Part shown: piece by piece, positions 55,540-64,000 of the stretch
How the letters are laid out: every line of letters begins with the position of its first letter
How positions within the stretch are numbered: position 1 is the first letter of the stretch
Origin: Polytrichum commune
Lineage: Eukaryota > Streptophyta > Polytrichopsida > Polytrichales > Polytrichaceae
Length of the DNA stretch: 64,000 nt
Direction of reading: 5' to 3'
Assembly: GCA_950295325.1 (NCBI GenBank)
Contig: OX485806.1
Span: 53,811,169-53,875,168, forward strand
Made by a program: the position numbers and the translations under genes
Notes under the pieces: model-generated
What the model was told of the DNA's origin: nothing
Databases searched by the model: none
Seen by the model: only the letters and a program-made list of their open reading frames with translations

Positions 55540-58470
55540 TAAGCCATTCGGTGAGGGTGGCATGCACTTGCAGGTGCCCAAGCTAAACCCATATGGTAGA
55601 TGTATATGATTAGTTGGAGGGGGTTGAATTTGCGTTGTAATACCTCTAGAGGTTGGGCATTAGTTTTTAATATTGTGGCTCCAAAACCCATTAATTTTTT
55701 TCATACCTAATTTGAACCTAGACCTACGACCTAGTCTAAGTGTTGCGCACCTCTCCATGAGGAGTGCCCGAAACACCATGGGCACGAGGGGGACCCCAGA
55801 GTGACACCCGGGACTTGTGGCGCCGTTGGTGAGAGGGCCCAAGTGATCCTAGTGTGGGCGAGGGCCCCGGGCGTTGGGAACGCCTCCCACCCACGGAGAC
55901 TAGGAGGCACAAGGGTAAGGCCATGAGCTATGCGTAGGTTATGGTGTGAAGATTCTACAATGCTCAAGAAGACCTCAATCGGAGGTGTGAGCTAGGAGTT
56001 ATGGCAATTTGAGTGGGGCGTTGTCCCGGGACAGCGCCCTGGTACAGCAGTGCCTGGGAGTGATTCCCGGGACTGCCAAGGTTCAAACAGGCATAACTCC
56101 CCCACGACTTGCACGAATGAAGCAAGTGAGGAGTCCATTGGCATCTACGTGAAGCCTAGATGAAGATGGAGTGGTCGCGCGTTAGCATCAGACATCATAC
56201 AAGGAAGTTATGATGGTCTGAAGGTGCTAGGGGCTTCTAGGCCCAGCAACTAAAGGAAAATGTCTACTTGGCCCCAACTCTTGGTGGAGAGACAAGAGGT
56301 TGGTTGACGGTGGGGTAGGGGCCCCGCGTAGAGTCCTAGAGGCTTATATGGGTGAGGTGGTGTGGCCTCACCCACCCGAGGCCGAACGGCACGGCCTCCA
56401 TGGGCTTTGGCCCATTGTGAGGCCATAGTTGCCTAGTATGATTCGGGTTGTTGTAGTGTTGCTCCGGCAAGGCGATGATCAACATAAGATGGGACTTCCA
56501 TGGATGGAAGTGCACATCTAAGGATTGGTTACCAATTAAGGGGGTGAGTCCCAAAAGCAAAGTAGGAGGGTTGGTTCCCTCCTATGAACTATAAGGTCCG
56601 GGGTAGGAGGAGCTAACCATTAGCATGGTGGAATGCGAATGGTTAGCGCTTGTAACCTTTGCTAGAATTGAAATTTGGCAAGATTGTTAAAGGGGGCTAG
56701 CAAGGGTTGCGACACTAAGTGTAGACGCACCAACCTTGGAACCAAGGCAATCCTAATTCATGAATTGAGATGGTTCTGGTACACACCAACTGAGTGTGAT
56801 TCATACCACCCCTAACTCAATGGACGGAAGAGCGATGGTTTGATTGACCGTTTGATGCGTTGCTATTTTCTTAATTATAGTGTTTAGATTTTCTAAGCGG
56901 GGGGACTTGTTTTAAGTCCCAACCTTTTTATAAAAAAATTCTTAGTTAATTTATTTTATTCATATATCCTATTTTATTACATTTATGCATTAATCATCAC
57001 CCTTTACCTCGCTGGTGCACCCCTTAGCTCAAAATCTTCTAGGGTCTCGTGCAAGTCCTTTGAAGGTCGCATAACAACTCAAACCCTTTGGACTTCAACG
57101 GTCTGAAAGTGGTATCACCTTACCAAGTTAGGTTCCAGTTTTGGGTTTTGTTGCCAACAAATATTTATAAGAATTTTGGTGGTTTATTTCTTGTTGAGTG
57201 TGTTATATTGGATGGACCATGACACACAACTTAATGGGACCAAGGTGACGAGCAGCCTAAAAGTTCAACTTGCTGCAAAATCATCATGAATTGGAACTAT
57301 ATTTCCCAATTTATGGGCCCACAATACAACACTAGATTTATGGGTCAATAACCCCATTTTTTCACCAACAACATATATGGTGGCCATGTTAATGATTAAT
57401 ATGACTTTACCACATATAATCTTATTGAACAATCAAAGGGAGTACCACAAAACATACCAATGGCCTCAAGGATAATAAGGTTAGATACACCCTTGGCGGT
57501 CAAGCTGTTGATCTACTTGACTTTACAAAATAGGTGAATGGATTTAGGTATGCACACTTTGGCCGCGCTCCCTCCAATCCTAAATTGAAAGCTAGGATTA
57601 TTTGGCTTACTTAAATGCTATTTATTTGGTTTGGCTTAATGTAGGCCAAGTTGTTGCCTCTTTATTTTGCTCCCAATCCTTAAAATTTGCTTCAAGCATT
57701 TCCCCTGATCCTTCAACAGACGTTCTCAGTTCATGTTTCGCTTCCCGAGAGTTGACCTCATCTCCTTCTTTGTAGTTAATTTAATTATGAAATTTGGGTT
57801 ATTTAATGGTTAAAATATCATTTTTTTACACTATAATTCTAGCATAACTATAATTAATCCACTAATACATGTCATTAGCTTTTAAAACCTAAAAATCCAC
57901 TCCAATCGGATAAGATTGACAAAAATTATGAGGTTTGGAACCACAATGTCCATTCAAACACTCTTTCCACCTCCACCTATCTAACCTCTAACTTCAAGAA
58001 TTCATAACAAATTCATTATTACTTGAATTGGGGCATGACATACACCTTACGAAACAAACAAAAATAGCTATTAAAGAAAATTTTTAGCTCATTGAATTTT
58101 TTTTCAAGCTAGCACCTCCGATCAAGCAACCGCTTCCTGAATGAATTTTATACTTTGTTTTCTAAATTTGGAAATTTATAACTTACTTTTTCAACCAAAT
58201 TACAAGCAGTAAACAACTATAAATAACTACATAAAATTCTACAAACAAAAATGATAAATGTTGATTTAAGATGATAAACTGAGCATTTATGTCCTAAGCT
58301 GCCAAGGTCTATGATACCTCAATTCTTAAAACATGAACTCTAACCTATTGAAGAAAAACAGAAGGAAATTTTATGTATTAACAAAGATACATTCTAACTA
58401 AGAGAATATTAGAAGAATGTTTCTTCAAGCCTACTACAAAGAAATGAAACGACAAAGAAAGGGTAAGAAT
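55540..58470 (-). repeat. Family-3 repeat, copy C (split by a solo LTR)
   Basis: Pieces 55540-55740 and 56715-58470 align in reverse with copy A (21800-20320): GAACCTAGACCTACGACCTA, GTACACACCAACTGAGTGTG and CCACCTCCACCTATCTAACC are shared. The LTR at 55741 separates them cleanly. Confidence 0.75.
55736..56719 (+). mobile_element. Solo LTR, family 1, target duplication CTAAG
   Basis: LTR 55741-56714 (974 bp, TGTTGCGCACC...GGTTGCGACA). CTAAG occurs at 55736-55740 and 56715-56719. Inserted in family-3 copy C. Confidence 0.94.
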
Positions 58471-58660
58471 GAAACAATCAAAAAACAAAGGGCGACCAAC
58501 TTGCTTTGTTTTTATTCCATCACTTTAGTCTTTGTCCTATGTGTGAGTCAACTGTAGAGCATGGACTCCAACAATATTTGTTTGTGGTCGAAGAAATTAT
58601 CTTGAGCTGAATATATATAAGGACGCAAACCCAATATGAATGTAGAAACGCATGAACACA

Positions 58661-59168
58661 ATGGGAGAGGAGAGAGACATGTTTGCTGGCCTAGGATGGG
58701 AGAAGGACATTAGAAGTCTAGGAGATCTTCAAGTTCCCTTTCATCCATCGCCGGAACATGACATAAGTGTTGGAAATCGATATAGTGATGACTACGAGTT
58801 GACTCCATTTTTGCAGTCCACACAAACATGAAGATGGACGGTGCAAGAGGAGCAGAAAAAATATGCAAAAAATGCTAAGAGGCAAGCGGATGTGCTAGAG
58901 AATGACGCCACAAGGTACATGAATGGTGAGGCAAATCATGCTGTCGATCGAGTCGAAAGAGGAGGTCAAGGTTGTAGGCGAATCTTCTAGGCCTTTGTCG
59001 TTTCGTGAGAGGATGAAAAAATTATCACCGCATGGTTATCCATTGAAGGACCAGATGAAGGATAAAACGGTATCCTATGTTGATTTGCTTCGACCGGGTC
59101 CACCTCTATCAAGAACGACCGATAAAATGAAATCCCAAACATCTAGGATGTTGGCAAACCGGAAGTAG
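58661..59168 (+). pseudogene. Unknown ORF with one stop and one frameshift
   Basis: MGEERDMFAGLGWEKDIRSL...DDYELTPFLQSTQT, then TGA. The same frame continues (VQEEQKKYAKNAKRQADVLE), and after a shift near 58925 it goes on as ESKEEVKVVGESSRPLSFRE, GYPLKDQMKDKTVSYVDLLR, ending in a basic tail MLANRK. About 165 residues in all, charged, with no recognised domain. The codon-like composition stands out from the AT-rich surroundings. Position just before family-3 copy D may mean it belongs to that or another element. Confidence 0.45.
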
Positions 59169-59439
59169 AGTTCATGAAAAGAAAAGACATGTTAGGTTGA
59201 ACATGTAGTGTTCAATGGTGAGAGAAACAGATGGCATAGTTGATTATTGTAATGCAAAATTTTGAAGGGAATAAAAAAAATCCATGAATTTATATTTATT
59301 ATAAAAAACGATTGTAAGTACACATGTGGTGTTGAAATGACATCATCCATTAAGGCACAATGTAATACTAAGCCAAGAGAAAATCTAGGAAGTACAATGT
59401 CTCAAGAGGAAATCTAAGAAGTACAATTGAGGTGTTTTA

Positions 59440-62060
59440 GCAAAATCATTAGATTAGTAATAGGGAAATTTAGCAAAAAAAAACCATTTAGATTAAGGTA
59501 GGTTGGCTAGGAATGTTTTACCCTTGGGGTAAAATTTTTGGGCAAGTAGAACTTAGAAACCGAAGGGGTAAATAGGAAATGCCCTTTATCCGAATTGGCA
59601 GCGTGAAAGTAGTGGACTAGTTAGTAGGTAGGTTAAGTTAGGAACAACCAAATCAAGCAAGCAAAAGTCATGCGGCGGCAAAATAAGGGTAATTCCAAAA
59701 GCGGCCAAGAAATAAAAGAAAGTGACAACTATGAGAGTAAGGGATTTTGCCAACTTAGGAAAAGGGGCCTTGTTGCCACCCTTGCCAACCAAAAATGAAT
59801 TTCAAACGGAAATGGAAAAAACCTTTCTAAGAGCTTAAGCAAGTGGGGTGTGAGGTGGCATCCCTCCCCCCCTTTTGACCACCGAGGACTTGGTTGCCAC
59901 TGTTCAAAGAACATGACCCCTCGGTGAATGGAAGGGAGAAGGGGCCCAACCCTTCATTTGAAGGATGATAAAAACCCCATCTTCCCCTTTCAATCATCTC
60001 TCCGAATTTTTATTTAGCACGGTGAAGCCCTCTAGAATTTTAGTTAGAAAGAGGAAACATCCTTATTCATTCGATATAGTCATAAGTTAGAATTATTGTA
60101 GTTAGAATTCTTGAGAGAAGGTAGTGTGTTTTTGAACACACCCCTAAGTAGCTGTGCCACTTTCAAGCGAGTGTAGTAGACACAAAAATTAAAATGTAGC
60201 CCTTTATGTAAGCTTTCTAAAAAGCCTAAAATTGTAAGAATAAGAATTAGAGAGCAGAAATTATGAGTGTTTGAATGTAGGTGTTTCAACTGCCTTTTAA
60301 ATTACAAGCGCTGAATTTGCAAGCGCATAACTAAAAAAAAAGTCATTAAGTTGCTTTGGTATTTAATTTTGTTATAGGTCTTGTTCTTAGTTTTTTAGAA
60401 TGTGTAAGCATGTTAGAATTTAATTTGATGTGTGAAAGTTATGACTGTTTTAACAAAGATGTTTTAGCTACCTCTGAAACTATAAGTACTGATTTTGCAA
60501 GTGCATAATTCAGACAAAAATAATTTAATTGCTTTGATATTTCAACATGTTATGGTTCTTATTGTTAGCTTTCTAGAAAGTATAATATTGTCACAATTGA
60601 ATTTAAGGATTGAGAGTTATGAATGTTTGAATGAAGATATCGCAACAACCTCTTAAAATATAAAAGCTCACTTTGTAAGCTCATTCCCGCAAGAGAAAGC
60701 ATGCAATTGTTTTGATATTTGGAGAATTTTTAGATCTAATTTTAAGGTTTCTAGGAAGTCTAAGCTTGGTGGAATCTAAGGTATTCAACAAAAATTATAG
60801 ATGTTTGAATGAAGGTATCCTAGTTGCTTCTTGAATTCTTAGAGCTGACTTTGTAAGCTTATATCTTTAAGAAGATCCATGCAGTTTCTTTGAGAATTTG
60901 TTGAGTTATAGTTCTTGTTGTTAGCTTCCCAGATTACTAACAATTGTTCCAATAGAAGTTTGTGAGCAAAAATTGTAGCCGTTTAAGCAAAGGGATGTTT
61001 GTTGCCTTACGAGAAGAGGTTCGTCCATCCAAGGTTGGCCGGTATGAGTTGGTGTTAGGGCGGCCGAGCGTTGGAGTAGGGGTTCCGCATCAACCATCAC
61101 CAAGCCAAGATGAGAGTCAATTGGTAAGTATGTTAATCCTACACCCTTTAATTTAGAAAAGAAGGGAGCGCGACAAAGGTAAATTCTCACCCCAACCTAA
61201 CTATCCATGTAAGACTAGGGGGGCATCACCTACCTAGCCGCCGAAGGGGATTCCAACTCCCATGTGTGCGGAGCCTCTTGGTTAAGTGTTGTGGTAGTAG
61301 GTTTCCATTCATAGCTCGTTCGTGTGTGGTGAAGCCGGGCTAATCACCGGCATGACCACTCTGTATGTTTGTAGGTGGTAAGGTGGGAGTAATGACACAC
61401 GAAATCACCATCATGTTGTTGGCCCCAAGGGTTGGAGGTGATGGCTCTAATCCTTGAAGATTGTGCAACAGGTTGAACACACATGTTGCCTTATTCTCCA
61501 GTCCCATCAAGTTGAATTTTTGTGGTCAAACCGTGTTAAACTAATTAATAACCAACACAATTCGTACGACCCCCGTGGACAAAAAACCAACCGGAAACTT
61601 AACTTGGAGGATTGAGACTACCCCTTCGATGGCAAAGATCGGAGGGTGTAAGGCAAAAACCTTGAAGGGTTTGGGTTAGGGCGTGCACCAAACATGTAAG
61701 TGGTGTTGCCATAAATTATGAACTTAGTAATATAGGATTTGTTCAATCAACCATAAACTAAGAATGAAGGTTGAGAAGGTGGGACTTAATTAAGGTCCCC
61801 CATTTAGAGAATTTAATATAAAAGAAGTAAAGAATTAGAGGTGGCCCAAGGTAAATGGTAAGGTTATTTCATCCATTAGGGTTAGGTTGCCTTGATTCCA
61901 AGGCTGGTGCGTCTGTGCGTAGACTAGGATAGAGTAGACATTTGGTTAGGAAACTTGATAATTATCCTAGGTACTTAAAATCTAGGCACAACTTATCAGA
62001 AGGATACGACGCAATTATCAAATTCCTCCACAAACACAAAACACCCATTAAGCTTGGGCT
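59440..62060 (+). repeat. Family-3 repeat, copy D
   Basis: Counterpart of copy B. ATGCCCTTTATCCGAAT lies at 59578; GATGATAAAAACCCC near 59967 resembles a promoter region, followed by the 178-bp units and then the conserved 3' part (GTGTGGTGAAGCCGGGCTAA near 61324, GGTGCGTC near 61908). The match to B continues about 60-70 bp past 61990, into the adjacent ORF. Confidence 0.7.
60100..61010 (+). repeat. 178-bp tandem array (five units) in family-3 copy D
   Basis: The landmark TTATGA(G/A)TGTTTGAATG and its variants lie at 60261, 60439, 60617, 60795 and 60973, exactly 178 bp apart each time. Other shared blocks are AAGCTCA(C)TTTGTAAGC and TTGTTAGCTT(T/C)C. Units are diverged in sequence but not in length. 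Confidence 0.92.
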
Positions 62061-62589
62061 GCTTAGAAGTAGGGTAAGAGTCTGGATTGGGTGGAACGTC
62101 CACACCAATGGGGTCAAGTGGAGGAGCAAATGTGTTAAAGATGCAAGTTGGAGTGATGCGTTCTTTTAGGGGGAGTCGAAAGCTGGCATTTTCAAGTTTA
62201 ATGATCTCTAGATGAGTGAGGCTAGTGCCAATTTTGACAGGCCACACGGGCAAGATTGGAGGTCTTTCTTGGTCACGTGAGAATTTGTCGACCCACTTGC
62301 GCCAAGAACTCTTAACACAACGCTCAATATCGTCTGGACAAATGAAGAACTTCTCAACTTTAGGTGTTGTGAATTTGTAATAGTTCCAAACTCCAAGGTA
62401 TGCCGGGGCCGGGGTGCTCTTGCCGTCGGTGACGATTTTAGCAATACATTTATTCTTGGTGACTGCAAGCTTAGCCCAACATGCCTTGAAGGAATTATAA
62501 GGAACGCGAGCAATATGCCAAAGTTTCTCGTCCACTTTGGATTCTTGTACAACAATGACGTGAAGAAAATCAAGATCGATAGGGGGTGG
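61996..62589 (-). CDS. Unknown stop-free ORF next to family-3 copy D (N-terminus cut)
   Basis: About 197 codons without a stop, beginning (TPPPID)LDFLHVIVVQES after the family X insertion at 62590 and ending FVEEFDNCVVSF. It includes WHIARVPYNSFKACWAKLAV, YYKFTTPKVEKFFICPDDIE, KSSWRKWVDKFSRDQERPPI and PLDPIGVDVPPNPDS. Soluble, with no membrane segment or catalytic motif I recognise. Related decayed sequence sits at the matching place in family-3 copies A-C, so it probably belongs to that family. The apparent upstream start (MHVSHG...) is family X sequence, not its own. Confidence 0.5.
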   Translation of the reverse strand, partial: PPPIDLDFLHVIVVQESKVDEKLWHIARVPYNSFKACWAKLAVTKNKCIAKIVTDGKSTPAPAYLGVWNYYKFTTPKVEKFFICPDDIERCVKSSWRKWVDKFSRDQERPPILPVWPVKIGTSLTHLEIIKLENASFRLPLKERITPTCIFNTFAPPLDPIGVDVPPNPDSYPTSKQPKLNGCFVFVEEFDNCVVSF

Positions 62590-64000
62590 TGTGCAGCCAT
62601 AAACCCCCATCCTTATGCGTCGTAGTCCGGGTGAGAGCCCATGGCTCACATGCAATTACTTGACCTCTTTGGCCTTGGAATCCACTCCCAATACTCCCAC
62701 AACCTCAGTGTTGAACACACAGATCTTTTATTCCAAAGCACGATGTAACAAGTATTTAAGAATACTCTACACCCTCTTATTCAGTGGCACACCCACTGCC
62801 AAACCTCTAACAAACAATACTGAGTAACTAAATAACCTAAAAGATTTTCCAATGGTCTTGGAGCAACACCAATCACACATTTGGGTGCCCTTCCATTAGC
62901 CCAACTAGCTAATTAATCAAAATCACACGACTAACTTTCAACTTTTAGCAACTACTACCGCCCTTGTTCACACTGTTGCCATGAGGGGGAGTGTACATAG
63001 TCTCAACGAAATACCATGCCCAATAACTACCCTGCGTTGGACCTGGACCAGCCGACTGCAATCAGAAGCCTTGGTTGTTGTGGCCACTTGGCCGATCTTG
63101 TGACCCCCTGGACTGCTACCTTCCCTTAGCTGCTAGAGTCTGCCCTTCGGAGACGCTCCGCTACTAACTTGGAATCCACGAGCCCCTTGACCAACGTTGT
63201 GCTAACTGAGAGCAAGGAATGCCTCTCCTCATACCTCACTGTGTTGGTTCGACCGAAGTGCCTGATCAGCTCGAACTGAAATAGCCTAGCACCTCTAGGA
63301 TCTTGCATCTCCCACTGCCACTCGGTCAATGAAAATGAAGGAATTTGTGGTTGTTCGATCACTGAAATTCATTACGCATCTCAGGCAGCTGCAGTGAAGA
63401 AATGCCTACTTCAACCGCCTTCCTCTGTTATGCTCGGAATTACTTCGACTTCCTTTGGTTTCTAATTCAGCAGATGTCGACTCCTCCTTCACTGCAAACT
63501 ATCAACCTTGTCAAAATGCCTTATCTCCAACCCAAGTCAAATGTTCCGGCGGTCAATGCGGCTCAACCTATATAGGCCAAAGCTCGCCTCTCTGCCCGTA
63601 GCTTGTGGATCTCCTTCACTTATTGTTGGTTGCCCTCGTCTTTACCCCATGGCAGTCTTCACTGTGCACCATGGCCTAAGTCATTACCGAATCCACCTCG
63701 CTGCTGCGGTAACATTTCCTCGACAGACTGCCCTTCGGTGGCTGCAATTGAGATTCATCTGTCGCCGCCGCCCTGTTTCTTTGAATTCCCCTGCCCATTC
63801 CTCTGGATTCACAGTCCATTCACTAATACAAAGCCACCAGCCTCAACTCCAGAGAGCTCGCATTGTCAGAGCTTAACGAGGCTTCCAATTTTCCTAGTGC
63901 TTCCGCGCCCATATCCACCTTCTCACCTCCTCCTGCCGTCTGTTGTTTTGGCGCCTCCTCTCTCTGAATGAGAACCAACACCAGTGCACTCCAGACCTTT
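62590..64000 (-). mobile_element. Family X LTR, second copy, running off the window
   Basis: Starts TGTGCAGCCATAAACCCCC, as at 30208. It has the same CGTCGTAGTCCGGGTGAGAG block and, on the minus strand, GGAATAAAAGATCTGTGTG (poly-A-like). 1,411 bp are inside the window; similarity beyond the first few hundred bp is patchy. Frames inside (for example 63508-63876 +) are not recognised. Confidence 0.65.
63567..63576 (-). promoter_or_regulatory. Possible TATA box of family X
   Basis: CCTATATAGG, palindromic, in a GC-richer setting about 0.9 kb upstream (in minus sense) of the poly-A-like site near 62730. Position would suit an LTR promoter. Weak evidence. Confidence 0.35.

Noticed and set aside
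1-64000. Endogenous pararetrovirus or other virus insert
   Set aside because: All RT-type sequence has LTR-retrotransposon order and motifs; no movement-protein or viral coat motif seen.
1-64000. tRNA, rRNA, miRNA or ordinary host genes
   Set aside because: No cloverleaf, rRNA core or exon-intron coding pattern recognised. Perfect LTR hairpins were considered as miRNA precursors, but stems of 6-13 bp are too short.

Overview
The window is nuclear DNA from a repeat-rich land plant. The evidence is reverse-transcriptase elements primed by initiator-Met tRNA (primer sites of the form TGGTATCAGAGC), Ty3/gypsy chromovirus and Ty1/copia remains, and plant-type telomeric motifs (CCCTAAA). I found no ordinary host gene, rRNA, tRNA or CRISPR array. 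Almost everything recognisable is transposable element, much of it nested up to four deep. I cannot name the species.

Family 1 is a chromovirus-like Ty3/gypsy group with LTRs of about 973 bp (TGTCGCGC...GGTTGCGACA). It accounts for more than a dozen LTR copies: solo LTRs with exact 5-bp target duplications (816-1786, 26958-27779, 55741-56714), a degenerate one (49354-50231), an inverted pair (15744-17626), a tandem dimer (40763-42565), and one complete element with identical LTRs (31617-38896). Its LTR is a chain of hairpins. Its pol has lost the RT core and carries a 229-bp tandem array, so it looks non-autonomous. An older reverse-strand copy runs from 24148 to 42859 and is split by a solo LTR, by family X (30208-39552, itself split by the complete element) and by the LTR dimer.

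Family 2 (3146-7250 on +, 10056-14114 on -) is about 4 kb, ends TGTGGGA...TCCCACA, carries a long ORF of unknown function, and is saturated with the hexamer TCCGGA. It may be a giant LTR. Between its two inverted copies lie a piece of family-1 integrase and a decayed copia pol (7399-9670).

Family 3 (A 20200-21800 +; B 49195-52650 -; C 55540-58470 -; D 59440-62060 +) is an AT-rich LTR-like repeat. Copy D holds five 178-bp tandem units, and next to it is a stop-free ORF (61996-62589 -).

A second gypsy element on the minus strand has gag and protease at about 54610-53380 and RT/RNase H at 49165-48400, split by family-3 copy B. It is followed by five repeats, about 400 bp apart, of an integrase HHCC zinc-binding module (48250-46370). 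The left edge (1-2254 -) is another gypsy gag broken only by three stops and one solo LTR.

Stretches with nothing firm: 14115-15411 (except a minisatellite and telomere-like repeats), 17627-20200, 21801-22960, 43572-46300 and 54740-55540. All counts and comparisons were made by eye.
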